Source: Pseudomonas sp. Ant30-3 (GTDB lineage Bacteria > Pseudomonadota > Gammaproteobacteria > Pseudomonadales > Pseudomonadaceae). From it: 38,420 nucleotides of DNA. The position numbers and the translations under genes were made by a program. The notes under the pieces are model-generated. The model saw nothing but the letters and a program-made list of their open reading frames with translations. It did no database searches and was not told the DNA's origin. Each line of letters begins with the position of its first letter. Position 1 is the stretch's first letter. Positions 28,004-36,129 of the stretch are shown piece by piece. The DNA is taken from the NCBI RefSeq assembly GCF_000690905.1, contig NZ_JMCL01000061.1, forward strand, positions 1-38,420. Reading direction: 5' to 3'.

Positions 28004-28108
28004 CCTTGTGGGAGGTTCTAGGTTGCAAGGGAAGCTTGCAATGGCCGAGTGTCAGCTTGCATCAAAGCTGCACGACACGCCGCGATCGCGAGCGAGCTTC
28101 CCACAGGC
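28004..28108. repeat. Decayed REP pair
   Basis: The right half, read in reverse complement, is CTGTGGGAAGCTCGCTCGCG, a diverged REP. The left half starts TTGTGGGAGGTTCTAGG and keeps only the first bases of the motif. Together they look like a degraded inward-facing pair in the gap between the MFS gene and the thioesterase gene. Confidence 0.5.
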
Positions 28109-28114
28109 AGATCA

Positions 28115-29287
28115 TCATTTGAAATGGCGATAGCTCTGAATCGCCGAGACCAGTATTACTAGCCCCGCCGCAATCGCCACCCAGAAACCGCTGGGCGCAC
28201 CGAAGGCATCCACCAGCCAGCCGGAGCTGGCCGCGCCGACCGCCACGCCGATACTCAACCCGGTCACCAGCCAGGTCAGGCCCTCCGTGAGTTTCGCAGG
28301 CGGCACGATCTGCTCGACCAGCGCCATCGCCACAATCAGCGTTGGCGCAAAGAACAGACCGGCGACAAACACGGCCATCGATAGTCCGAAAATATTGCTC
28401 GCCAGCAGTAACGGCAATGTCGTGATCGCCGTGGCAACGCCGCCGTAAAGGAACAATCGCGGCAGCGGCACTTTCGAGCGCAGCGCGCCGAACGCGAGCC
28501 CCGCCAGGCATGAACCGACCGCGTACACCGACAGCACAATGCTCGCCGCCGCCGGCTGGCCCTGATGCTGGGCGAAGGCCACGCTGACCACGTCGATCAC
28601 GCCAACGATGGTGCCCAGGGCAACCATCGCCGCCATCAGCAACTGAATCTCGCTGGAGCGGATGATCGAGCCCTGATGGTGTTCTTCGTGGGGATGAATC
28701 GCTGGTTCGGTATTACGCTGCAGGACGAACGCGGTAACCCCGATCGCCAGCATCAACAAGGCAGCCAACGGCCCGGCCTCGGGAAAAACCACCACGCACA
28801 AGCCCACCGAAAGCGGCGGCCCGACGATAAAGCACACTTCGTCGAGCACCGATTCCAGCGCATAGGCCGTCTGCAATTGTGGCTGGCCGCGATAGATCTC
28901 GGTCCAGCGTGCCCGCACCATCGCCGACATGCTGGGCATGCAACCGGCCAGCGCAGCGAACACGAACAAGGTCCAGTGCGGCGCTTGCAGGCGCGTGCAA
29001 ACCAGCACCATCAACAACGCCCCGCCACCGATCAGCGCTGCCACCGGCAGGATCCGCCGCTGGCCGAAGCGGTCGACCAGACGGGAAACCTGTGGCGCGC
29101 AGAAGGCAGTCGCCAAAGCAAAGGTCGCTGCCACCGCTCCCGCCAGGCCATAACCACCCTGCAACTGCGCAAGCATGGTGATCAGGCCGATGCCGGTCAT
29201 CGAAATCGGCATGCGCGCGATCATGCCGGCCAGCACGAACGAGCCACTGCCGGGCGCTTTGAATAATTCGCGGTAAGGGTTGGCCAT
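28115..29287 (-). CDS. Major facilitator superfamily transporter
   Basis: A 390-residue inner-membrane protein with about twelve hydrophobic segments in two halves of six. A charged loop in the middle (TEPAIHPHEEHHQGS) separates the halves, and a DRFGQRR sequence follows segment 2, the typical MFS loop 2-3 signature. The start is ATG at 29287. It could export a small molecule, but no substrate can be read. It lies upstream of the thioesterase on the same strand, with a 171-nt gap holding a decayed REP and a PvdS-like promoter, so it is probably a separate unit. It is divergent from the SDR gene across 166 bp. A link to siderophore export is possible by position only; known pyoverdine export uses PvdE and PvdRT-OpmQ. 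Confidence 0.85.
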   Translation of the reverse strand: MANPYRELFKAPGSGSFVLAGMIARMPISMTGIGLITMLAQLQGGYGLAGAVAATFALATAFCAPQVSRLVDRFGQRRILPVAALIGGGALLMVLVCTRLQAPHWTLFVFAALAGCMPSMSAMVRARWTEIYRGQPQLQTAYALESVLDEVCFIVGPPLSVGLCVVVFPEAGPLAALLMLAIGVTAFVLQRNTEPAIHPHEEHHQGSIIRSSEIQLLMAAMVALGTIVGVIDVVSVAFAQHQGQPAAASIVLSVYAVGSCLAGLAFGALRSKVPLPRLFLYGGVATAITTLPLLLASNIFGLSMAVFVAGLFFAPTLIVAMALVEQIVPPAKLTEGLTWLVTGLSIGVAVGAASSGWLVDAFGAPSGFWVAIAAGLVILVSAIQSYRHFK

Positions 29288-29453
29288 GATATGCAGGTCT
29301 TGTCAGGGGTCTGCACGTTGCCATAAGGCAGAGGGTCGGGGAAGGGTCGAAATGTTGGTTGAATGTGAAAAGGCCGGCGTCGATGCCAAGTGAACTCTGC
29401 ACAGCATCAACCGGTCAGCTGATAAGGCCCCAACTTGAAGGCGCAGATCGCCC

Positions 29454-30242
29454 ATGCAGATTTCCCTCGAGCAACAAGTTGCGCTGATCACCGGCGCCAG
29501 TTCCGGCATCGGCGCCGGTGTCGCCAAAGCGCTTGCCGCCGCCGGCGCCGCCGTGGTGATCAACTACCATTCCCAGGCCGCGCCCGCCGAAGAATTGGCC
29601 CGGCAGATTAACGCCAACGGCGGTCGCGCCATCGCCATCGGTGCCGACGTCTCCAAAGAAGAAGACGTCGACAGACTGTTCGCGCAGACCCTTGAGACGT
29701 TCGGTTCGCTGGACATTCTGGTGGCCAATTCCGGCCTGCAGAAAGACGCCCCGGCCCTCGACATGACGCTTGCCGACTGGAATGCGGTGATCAACGTCAA
29801 CCTCACCGGCCAGTTCCTCTGCGCCCGCGCAGCCCTGCGCATTTTCAATCAGCAAGGCGTTCGCGAAGGGGTGTCCCGCGCCGCCGGAAAAATCATCCAC
29901 ATGAGCTCGGTGCACCAGCGCATTCCCTGGGCCGGGCACGTCAACTACGCGGCCTCCAAGGGTGGCGTGGACTTACTGATGCAGACCCTTGCTCAGGAAG
30001 TCAGCCACCAGCGCATCCGCATTAATGGCATTGCACCGGGGGCGATTCGCACGGCGATCAATCGCGATGTCGACGAGCAAGACTTGCTCAAACTCATTCC
30101 TTACGGCCGGGTCGGCGACGTCGAGGATGTCGCTAACGCGGCGGTTTTTCTCGCCTCGGATGCTTCCGATTACATCGTCGGCACTACCCTGTTCATCGAC
30201 GGCGGCATGAGCCTCTATCCGGAGTTTCGCGGCAATGGCTGA
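29454..30242 (+). CDS. Short-chain dehydrogenase/reductase, glucose 1-dehydrogenase-like
   Basis: A cytoplasmic NAD(P)-dependent oxidoreductase of the classical SDR family, 262 residues. Visible motifs are the cofactor glycine motif TGASSGIG (13-20), GADVS before the adenine site, VANSG, and the catalytic Ser152, Tyr165 and Lys169 (YAASK), then APGAIRT and a C-terminal FIDGGMSL. The closest named family by eye is glucose 1-dehydrogenase. It is first in a three-gene operon and overlaps the GH15 gene by 8 nt, so the two are translationally coupled. Pairing a possible sugar dehydrogenase with a glucoamylase-like enzyme suggests glucan or trehalose breakdown followed by oxidation, which is an inference. 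Confidence 0.85.
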   Translation: MQISLEQQVALITGASSGIGAGVAKALAAAGAAVVINYHSQAAPAEELARQINANGGRAIAIGADVSKEEDVDRLFAQTLETFGSLDILVANSGLQKDAPALDMTLADWNAVINVNLTGQFLCARAALRIFNQQGVREGVSRAAGKIIHMSSVHQRIPWAGHVNYAASKGGVDLLMQTLAQEVSHQRIRINGIAPGAIRTAINRDVDEQDLLKLIPYGRVGDVEDVANAAVFLASDASDYIVGTTLFIDGGMSLYPEFRGNG

Positions 30243-32061
30243 TCATCTTACGGAACGACAAAGCGCCATCGCCGCCCACGGCATCATCGGCGACATGCGC
30301 AGCGCCGCACTGGTCAACGATAAAGGCAGTGTGGATTTTTTCTGCTGGCCGGAATTCGATAGCCCGTCGATCTTCTGCTCGCTACTGGACACGCCGGAAG
30401 CGGGGATTTTCCAGTTGGCTCCCGACCTGCCCGACGCCCGTCGCGAGCAGATTTACCTACCCGACACCAATGTCCTGCAAACCCGTTGGTTGAGTGCGCA
30501 CGCGGTGGTCGAGGTCACCGACCTCCTGCCGATTGGCGACAGTGAAGATGACCTGCCGGTGCTGATGCGCAAGGTTCGCGTGGTCAGTGGTCGAGCGACG
30601 TTTAATATGCGCTGCGCCGTGCGCCTTGACTATGCGCGCGCCGACACCCGCACACGGGCGGATGCCGAAGACGTCGTGTTCGAGGCTGCCGGCCAACCCT
30701 CTTTGCGCTTGAAGTCCGATCAGAAGCTGTCCGTCGACGCCAATTCCGCCGTCGCGCAATTCAGCCTGAGCCAGGACCAGACCGCGCAATTCCTGCTCGG
30801 CGGTATCGATGACCCACGCTTCCAGGAGGGCGCCGCTGCGCTGTGCATGGAGCGCACGTTGAAGTTCTGGCGTGACTGGTCCGGGCAGTCCAACTATCGC
30901 GGGCGTTGGCGGGAAATGGTCAACCGCTCGGCGCTCGCCCTGAAGCTGCTGACCTCGCGAAAACACGGGGCGATCCTCGCGGCGGCAACGTTCGGTTTGC
31001 CGGAAACACCGGGCGGTGAACGCAATTGGGATTACCGCTACACCTGGATCCGCGATGCGTCGTTCACGGTTTACGCATTCATGCGTCTGGGCTTCGTTCA
31101 GGAAGCCAACGATTACATGCGCTGGTTGCGCGGTCGGGTCAGCGACTGCCAGGGCAAACCGGTAAAGCTGAACATTCTGTACGCCGTCGACGGGCGCCAG
31201 AAGCTTCCGGAAACCGAGCTTTCGCACTTCGCTGGACATGGCGGGGCGACGCCGGTGCGCATCGGCAATGGCGCCTATGATCAGGTCCAGCTGGATATCT
31301 TCGGCGAACTGATGGACGCGGTGTATCTGGTCAATAAATACGGCGACGCCATCTCCCACGAAGGCTGGAAGCATGCCGTGGAAGTGGTCGACGAAGTCTG
31401 CCGCACCTGGGAGCAAAAGGACGTCGGCATCTGGGAAATGCGCGGCGAGCAGCATCACTTTCTGCACTCGCGACTGATGTGCTGGGTGGCACTGGATCGC
31501 GCGATTCGCTTGGCCTCCAAACGCTCCCTGCCCGCCCCTTTCGCGCGTTGGGATGAAACCCGTCAGGCCATCTACGCCGACATCTGGGAAAACTTCTGGG
31601 ACGAGGAGCGCGGGCATTTTGTGCAGCACATCGGCGGTACCGCGCTGGACGGTTCGATGTTGCTGATGCCGCTGGTGCGCTTCGTCAGTGCCAAGGATCC
31701 ACGCTGGCTCTCGACGCTGGCGGCGATCGAAAAAACCCTGGTGCGTGATGGCATGGTCTATCGCTACCGCAACGAAGATGCCGGTATCGACGGGCTCGCC
31801 GGCACCGAAGGCGCTTTTGCGGCCTGCTCGTTCTGGTACGTGGAATGTCTGGCCCGCGCTGGGCAGGTGGAAAAAGCGCATCTCGAATTTGAACAACTGC
31901 TGCGCTATGCAAACCCGCTGGGTTTGTATGCCGAGGAACTCGACAGCCACGCTCGGCACCTGGGCAATACGCCGCAGGCACTCACGCACCTGGCGCTGAT
32001 CAGCGCCGCGAGTTTTCTCGACCGGAAGTTGAGTGGCGAGAAGAATTACTGGCAGCCTTGA
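30235..32061 (+). CDS. Glycoside hydrolase family 15 protein (glucoamylase/trehalase-like)
   Basis: A 608-residue protein with the bacterial GH15 layout: an N-terminal beta-sandwich domain (about 1-250) starting SAIAAHGIIGDMRSAALV, then the (alpha/alpha)6 barrel. Visible barrel motifs are NWDYRYTWIRDAS, the general acid region IWEMRG with Glu401, HFLHSRLMCWVALDRAI, and the general base region LYAEELDS with Glu567/Glu568. There is no signal peptide, so the substrate is probably intracellular (glycogen-type oligosaccharide or trehalose). Length fits the family. The gene begins inside the end of the SDR gene, and a hydrolase gene follows 28 nt later. Confidence 0.9.
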   Translation: MADHLTERQSAIAAHGIIGDMRSAALVNDKGSVDFFCWPEFDSPSIFCSLLDTPEAGIFQLAPDLPDARREQIYLPDTNVLQTRWLSAHAVVEVTDLLPIGDSEDDLPVLMRKVRVVSGRATFNMRCAVRLDYARADTRTRADAEDVVFEAAGQPSLRLKSDQKLSVDANSAVAQFSLSQDQTAQFLLGGIDDPRFQEGAAALCMERTLKFWRDWSGQSNYRGRWREMVNRSALALKLLTSRKHGAILAAATFGLPETPGGERNWDYRYTWIRDASFTVYAFMRLGFVQEANDYMRWLRGRVSDCQGKPVKLNILYAVDGRQKLPETELSHFAGHGGATPVRIGNGAYDQVQLDIFGELMDAVYLVNKYGDAISHEGWKHAVEVVDEVCRTWEQKDVGIWEMRGEQHHFLHSRLMCWVALDRAIRLASKRSLPAPFARWDETRQAIYADIWENFWDEERGHFVQHIGGTALDGSMLLMPLVRFVSAKDPRWLSTLAAIEKTLVRDGMVYRYRNEDAGIDGLAGTEGAFAACSFWYVECLARAGQVEKAHLEFEQLLRYANPLGLYAEELDSHARHLGNTPQALTHLALISAASFLDRKLSGEKNYWQP

Positions 32062-32089
32062 GACCGGTTTGCAGCCACGGGAGTGATCC

Positions 32090-32992
32090 ATGAACGACGA
32101 CTTGCTGGTCCACTATACCCTGACTCCGACGCTGCAAATCGCTTACGAGGAGCACGGCCCAAGGTCCGGCGATCCGGTGATTTTGCTTCACGGTTTTCCG
32201 TATTCCCCTCGCGGCTTTGATGAAGTCGCCCCGCCGCTCGCCGCACGGGGTTACCGTGTCATCGTGCCGTACCTGCGCGGCTATGGGCCGACTCGTTTCA
32301 ACCATTGCGAGACAATGCGCTCCGGTCAGCAAGCGGCACTGGCTCAGGATCTGCTGGATCTGATGGACGCTCTCGGCATTCAGAAAGCCGCTTTATGCGG
32401 CTACGATTGGGGCGGTCGGGCAGCATGCATTGTGGCTGCGCTGTGGCCGGAGCGGGTCAGGTGCCTGGTCACCGGGGATGGTTACAACCTGCAGGACATT
32501 CCTGAATCGAGCCAGCCGCTCGATCCGAAAACCGAACATCGCTTGTGGTACCAATATTATTTCCATACGCCGCGCGGCGTCCAAGGCCTGACCGAGAATC
32601 GCCGGAGTCTGTGTGAGCTGCTGTGGAAACTGTGGTCGCCGACCTGGGCCGATGGTCCGGAGCTCTATTCGCTCAGCGCTCCCGCTTTCGAAAACGCAGA
32701 CTTCGTCGAGGTGGTGATTCATTCCTATCGTCACCGCTTCATGTACGCGCCCGGCGATCCCGCACTGGATTGGCTCGAGGAAGCGCTGACGAACCAACCG
32801 ATGATCAGCGTACCAACTATCTCGCTGTGTGGCGCGGATGATGGTGTGGGCCCGGCAGAGGAAATCGATGAGGACATCGAGCATTTCAGCGGCCCCTACG
32901 AGCGCCGCGTGCTACCGGGCGTAGGGCATAACATCCCTGAAGAAGCGCCCGAAGCGACCGTCAAAGCGCTGCTGGATCTGCTGCAGCAGTGA
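32090..32992 (+). CDS. Alpha/beta hydrolase of the epoxide hydrolase / dehalogenase type
   Basis: A 300-residue cytoplasmic hydrolase. HGFPYSP forms the oxyanion loop, the nucleophile elbow GYDWGG carries Asp106 (not Ser), Asp250 or Asp251 (CGADDG) is the likely acid, and His280 (GVGHNIPEE) the base. An Asp nucleophile in G-x-D-W-G-G is the signature of epoxide hydrolases and haloalkane dehalogenases; the cap region is not specific enough to choose. GGAG lies before the ATG. It is third in the SDR-GH15 operon. Its 3' end overlaps the convergent regulator gene by 32 bp. Confidence 0.85.
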   Translation: MNDDLLVHYTLTPTLQIAYEEHGPRSGDPVILLHGFPYSPRGFDEVAPPLAARGYRVIVPYLRGYGPTRFNHCETMRSGQQAALAQDLLDLMDALGIQKAALCGYDWGGRAACIVAALWPERVRCLVTGDGYNLQDIPESSQPLDPKTEHRLWYQYYFHTPRGVQGLTENRRSLCELLWKLWSPTWADGPELYSLSAPAFENADFVEVVIHSYRHRFMYAPGDPALDWLEEALTNQPMISVPTISLCGADDGVGPAEEIDEDIEHFSGPYERRVLPGVGHNIPEEAPEATVKALLDLLQQ

Positions 32993-33944
32993 TAGAAAAT
33001 CGCTCGCGGTAGGCTTGCGGCGTCACGCCCATGGAGCGCACAAAACTGCGCCGCAAGGTTTCTTCGCTGCCGAACCCGCACTGCATCGCTACGCGTTTGA
33101 TTGCAGCAGAGGTGTCGCTGAGCAAACGCCGCGCGGTCTCGACCCGGATAAGTTCGATCGCTCGCGCCGGGGTTTGGCCGGTGTCTGCGCGGTAGTGACG
33201 GACGAAGCTGCGCTCGCTCATGCCCACCTGCTCGGCCAGGGTCGAGATGCCCAGGTCCATGGTGAGGTTTTCGCTGATCCAGGCATGCAGGTCATCGAAG
33301 CGGTTGCCCTGCTTTTGCAAAGACAGGGTCACACTGAATTGCGCCTGGCCGCCGGGACGTTTGAGGAAAACCACCAACTGCTGCGCGACTTCCAGGGCCA
33401 TCGCGCGGCCTAAGTCTTCTTCGACCATGGCCAGCGCCAGGTCGATGCCCGCAGTGACCCCGGCGGAAGTCCACACCGGCCCGTCGTTAATGAAGATAGG
33501 ATCGGGCTCTACCCGCAACTGCGGGTGCTGCCGCGCCAGCTGTTCGCAGCGCGTCCAGTGCGTTACCACACGTCGCCCGTCAAGCCAGCCACTGGCCGCC
33601 AGCAGAAACGCGCCGGTGCAGACCGAGGCAACCCGCCGACAACCCTTCGCATGCTCGCGCAGCCACTTTACCAGCGCCTCATCTTCCGCTGCCGAGTAAA
33701 CGCCCCAGCCTCCCGCCACGATCACTGTGTCACTGCCCTGCGCTGGCAGTGGCTCAGCCAATACCGCCAGACCTGCCGAAGACAGCACCGCCCCGCCACC
33801 CGCAGCGATCACCGTGGGCGCGTACGGCGGAGGCAAGCCCTTGTGGCCGGCAATGTCGTTGGCAGAGGCGAATACCTGCAAGGGCCCGGTGACATCGAGC
33901 AACTGCACATTCGCAAAGGCGAGCATGTGAATAATCCTGGGCAT
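32961..33944 (-). CDS. GlxA-family transcriptional regulator (DJ-1/PfpI domain plus AraC-type HTH)
   Basis: A 327-residue regulator. Residues 1-190 form a DJ-1/PfpI-like domain (QLLDVTGPLQVFASAN, VIVAGGWG, VCTGAF with Cys109 at the nucleophile elbow, THW, TSAGVTAGIDLAL). Residues about 225-320 form a double helix-turn-helix of the AraC family (LAEQVGMSERSFVRHYRADTGQTP and VAMQCGFGSEETLRRSF). It is transcribed divergently from inhA, whose product is itself a DJ-1/PfpI enzyme, so it probably controls that gene, perhaps in response to the enzyme's substrate. The ATG at 33944 lacks a clear ribosome site. A second ATG at 33926 has AGGA before it, but starting there would remove the first beta strand. 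Confidence 0.88.
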   Translation of the reverse strand: MPRIIHMLAFANVQLLDVTGPLQVFASANDIAGHKGLPPPYAPTVIAAGGGAVLSSAGLAVLAEPLPAQGSDTVIVAGGWGVYSAAEDEALVKWLREHAKGCRRVASVCTGAFLLAASGWLDGRRVVTHWTRCEQLARQHPQLRVEPDPIFINDGPVWTSAGVTAGIDLALAMVEEDLGRAMALEVAQQLVVFLKRPGGQAQFSVTLSLQKQGNRFDDLHAWISENLTMDLGISTLAEQVGMSERSFVRHYRADTGQTPARAIELIRVETARRLLSDTSAAIKRVAMQCGFGSEETLRRSFVRSMGVTPQAYRERFSITAAADPAAL

Positions 33945-33974
33945 AATTGGCGTGATTCGTGGGGTAATTGGCGT
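33944..33974. promoter_or_regulatory. Direct repeats TAATTGGCGT with 21-bp period, probable AraC-type operator
   Basis: TAATTGGCGT occurs at 33944-33953 and again, identical over ten bases, at 33965-33974. The period is exactly 21 bp, two turns of the helix, as in the tandem half-sites bound by AraC-family proteins. The first copy abuts the regulator's start codon and both lie 60-90 bp before inhA. They therefore suit autoregulation of the regulator together with activation of inhA. The binding protein is inferred. Confidence 0.65.
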
Positions 33975-34034
33975 ATGCGCCAGATCCTACGACGCTAAGG
34001 TGAGGTCGTCCACCCGCCTCCTGAGAAATACACC

Positions 34035-34727
34035 ATGACCTTGCAGATCGGTTTTCTACTATTCCCCCAGGTGCAGCAACTGGATCTGACAGGGCCCTTC
34101 GATGTGCTGGCTTCATTACCGGATGTGAAGGTGCATCTGATCTGGAGAGACCTGATGCCGGTCACGGCCAGCACCGGCCTTATGCTGAAACCCACCACTA
34201 CGTTCGCCGATTGCCCCCGGCTGGATGTGATCTGCGTGCCGGGCGGTAGCGGCGTCGGTGCGTTGATGGAGGATGAGGAGACGCTCGACTTCATCAAGAT
34301 GCAGGCGGCGGGCGCGCGCTACGTCACGTCCGTCTGCACCGGTGCGCTGGTGCTCGGTGCAGCAGGGCTGCTCAAGGGCAAACGGGCCACCACCCACTGG
34401 GCCTACCATCAGTTGCTCGCGCCGCTGGGAGCAATTCCAGTGATGGAGCGAGTGGTGCGTGACGGTAATTTACTGACAGGAGGCGGGATCACCGCCGGGA
34501 TCGATTTCGCTCTGACGCTGGCCGCTGAACTGTTCGATAAGGACACCGCACAACTGGTGCAGCTACAGCTCGAGTACGCACCGGCGCCACCTTTTGACTC
34601 AGGCACCCCCAGGACGGCTCCCGCCCATGTATTGCAGGAGGCCAATCGGCGCTCGGCACAGTCGTTGATGCAGCGAACGCAGATTACCGAGCGGGTGGCA
34701 GCGGCACTGAAATCGTGGCGCCCGTAG
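34035..34727 (+). CDS. inhA: Isonitrile hydratase
   Basis: A cytoplasmic enzyme that hydrates isonitriles to N-substituted formamides. The 230-residue protein is a DJ-1/PfpI-family member nearly collinear with P. putida isonitrile hydratase as I recall it (IGFLLFP.VQQLDLTGP, FADCP.LDVIC.PGG.GVGALMED, ATTHWAYH.LLAPLGAIPV, VVRDGNLLTGGGITAGIDFAL). Cys101 in SVCTGALVLG matches the essential catalytic cysteine reported for that enzyme. It is divergent from a GlxA-type regulator and followed by a terminator. No isonitrile synthase gene is present in the window, so detoxification or use of external isonitriles is more likely than biosynthesis. Confidence 0.9.
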   Translation: MTLQIGFLLFPQVQQLDLTGPFDVLASLPDVKVHLIWRDLMPVTASTGLMLKPTTTFADCPRLDVICVPGGSGVGALMEDEETLDFIKMQAAGARYVTSVCTGALVLGAAGLLKGKRATTHWAYHQLLAPLGAIPVMERVVRDGNLLTGGGITAGIDFALTLAAELFDKDTAQLVQLQLEYAPAPPFDSGTPRTAPAHVLQEANRRSAQSLMQRTQITERVAAALKSWRP

Positions 34728-34764
34728 ATCAAACACCCGAATGTCGAGTTTTCGACAGGCGAAA

Positions 34765-34789
34765 AAAAACCCGCCAGAGGCGGGTTTTT
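34765..34789. terminator. Rho-independent terminator after inhA, possibly bidirectional
   Basis: CCCGCC (34770-34775), an AGA loop, GGCGGG (34779-34784) and five T residues, preceded by eight A residues, form a compact hairpin usable in both directions. It serves inhA on the plus strand and could also end leftward transcription from the SRPBCC gene. The rest of the 222-bp gap to 34949 shows nothing recognisable. Confidence 0.88.
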
Positions 34790-34949
34790 CCAAGACCATT
34801 GTCGACTCCCTGTCGATAGCGAATCCTTGCTGATGGTCGATCATCCATGATCCTGAAGCGCTTCCTGTGCTTCAGTTGATGTGGTCAGAATACGCATCGG
34901 ATCCAATCTGGCATAGACGACATCGCTACCATCGCGTGTAAGACATTCG

Positions 34950-35429
34950 CTATACCTTCTCTGCATTAGTGGTTTCGTTAACGAATTTTTCGATGTTGCC
35001 CATTTGTTCATCCCAACCGCGGCTGTCCATACGGAAAGCCTTGAGGCGACGGGTTTGGGGTATGTGGTCAAAACCAGACTCGGTGACCTTCAGCAGGGTG
35101 CCATCTTCGAGGTCTTCGAGCTCGAATTTGACCAGCGTGGTCGGCTCCTGGGTGTAATCGATATCCGGCTCGACCGCGTAGGGGTGCCAGCGAAATGAAA
35201 ACACCCGCTCGGGCTCGACCCGCTCCACCAACACATTCCACAGCAGATGCTCGTAACCTGGGTAAGTGATCTGGCCCTGAGTCCAGTCACCGGCAACGAA
35301 GCGCTTGCCCTCCAGCGCCACGCCAAACCACTGCCCAAACGCTTCGGCATTGGCCAGCACACGCCAGACGTGCGAGCGCTGCGCTTTGAGCAGGATCTTT
35401 CTTTCGATTCGATCTGATGCGGGATTCAT
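34950..35429 (-). CDS. SRPBCC / AHSA1-like (Hsp90 ATPase activator homologue-like) protein
   Basis: A 159-residue protein of the START-like SRPBCC fold. The beginning (RIERKILLKAQRSHVWRVLANAEAFGQWFGVAL) and the middle (VEPERVFSFRWHP, TLVKFELEDLEDGTLLKVTESGF) are typical of the bacterial AHSA1-like group; the end is a long amphipathic helix (GWDEQMGNIEKFV). A hydrophobic ligand pocket is expected; the ligand is unknown. The start is firm, with AGGAGGTGAGC immediately before ATG. An ArsR-type regulator often accompanies such genes but none is seen here; the upstream 140 bp has no gene on the same strand. Confidence 0.85.
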   Translation of the reverse strand: MNPASDRIERKILLKAQRSHVWRVLANAEAFGQWFGVALEGKRFVAGDWTQGQITYPGYEHLLWNVLVERVEPERVFSFRWHPYAVEPDIDYTQEPTTLVKFELEDLEDGTLLKVTESGFDHIPQTRRLKAFRMDSRGWDEQMGNIEKFVNETTNAEKV

Positions 35430-35632
35430 AGCTCACCTCCTGTAATGAACAGTAGGCCTGTAAGACCACAAGACCAACCTTAAAGTTGTACAACTGGCCT
35501 TACATTCAACCGTCCTGCAATATTCGGCTGCATTTACATCTATAAGTTCTGGCCCTGCGCCAGGCAGCAATGCAACAAATGGATTGCGGTTCGCTACACT
35601 GCATCTCAATTTCATGTCACAGCGAGAATCCC

Positions 35633-36034
35633 ATGCAAGCACGCTTCCTTTGGGCTTTGACGCCCTTGCTGTTCACAACCCTGGCCTCGGCTGCAGAGTG
35701 CGACAACGCGACCGATCAATCGTCCATGAATCAATGCGCGGTCCAGCAGAACAAGGCAGCAGACAAGGAACTGAATGCGCTTTATCAGCAAATCACGGCG
35801 CGTTTGAAGGGCAGTCCGGATAGCAAGAAGCTGTTAGTTGGCGCACAGCGCTCGTGGATTGCGTTTCGCGATGCCGAGTGCAGATTCTCAGCCTCAGGCG
35901 TGGCGGGCGGCAGTGTGTATCCGCTGATCTACAGTAATTGCCTTACTGACCTGACGAAAGCGCGGGTGGAAACATTCAAGGGTTACCTGAAATGCCCGGA
36001 GGGTGATATGAGCTGCCCGGTACCGGGGATTTGA
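35633..36034 (+). CDS. Small secreted LprI-like (DUF1311) protein
   Basis: A 133-residue protein with an N-terminal signal peptide (MQARFLWALTPLLFTTLASA, cleavage before AEC), so probably periplasmic. The mature part has the DUF1311 pattern: C-x-n-x-x-Q-x-x-M-N-x-C, a helical NKAADKELNALYQQI segment, QRSWIAFRDAEC, and further Cys residues likely to form disulphides. Some family members (LprI of Mycobacterium) inhibit lysozyme; that function is not shown here. The ATG at 35633 is chosen because it gives a clean signal peptide; the frame is open upstream to 35570 but that extension looks non-coding. It is convergent with mrdA. Confidence 0.8.
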   Translation: MQARFLWALTPLLFTTLASAAECDNATDQSSMNQCAVQQNKAADKELNALYQQITARLKGSPDSKKLLVGAQRSWIAFRDAECRFSASGVAGGSVYPLIYSNCLTDLTKARVETFKGYLKCPEGDMSCPVPGI

Positions 36035-36063
36035 GGTTTCCCTTTATTGAAGCCGGCACGAGT

Positions 36064-36090
36064 GCTCTCACGGTAGTCTCCAGTGAGAGC
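36064..36090. terminator. Hairpin between convergent lprI-like gene and mrdA
   Basis: GCTCTCAC (36064-36071) is perfectly complementary to GTGAGAGC (36083-36090) with an 11-nt loop. No T tract follows on either strand, so it is not a classical terminator. Its place in the 95-bp gap between two converging genes suggests a role in 3'-end formation or protection. Confidence 0.45.
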
Positions 36091-36129
36091 GGTCTTGGGC
36101 CAGTGCTTACGTAAACCTGCTACACATAG

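Noticed and set aside
28115..29287. Calling the MFS gene a siderophore exporter
   Set aside because: No residue or motif shows substrate, and known pyoverdine export uses other transporter families; kept as a low-interest finding only.
30457..32091. 544-codon minus-strand frame across the GH15 gene
   Set aside because: Antisense shadow; the GH15 motifs on the plus strand are unambiguous.
34841..35071. Small minus-strand frame overlapping the end of the SRPBCC gene
   Set aside because: Overlaps the real gene in another frame, composition is not protein-like, and no ribosome site is visible.
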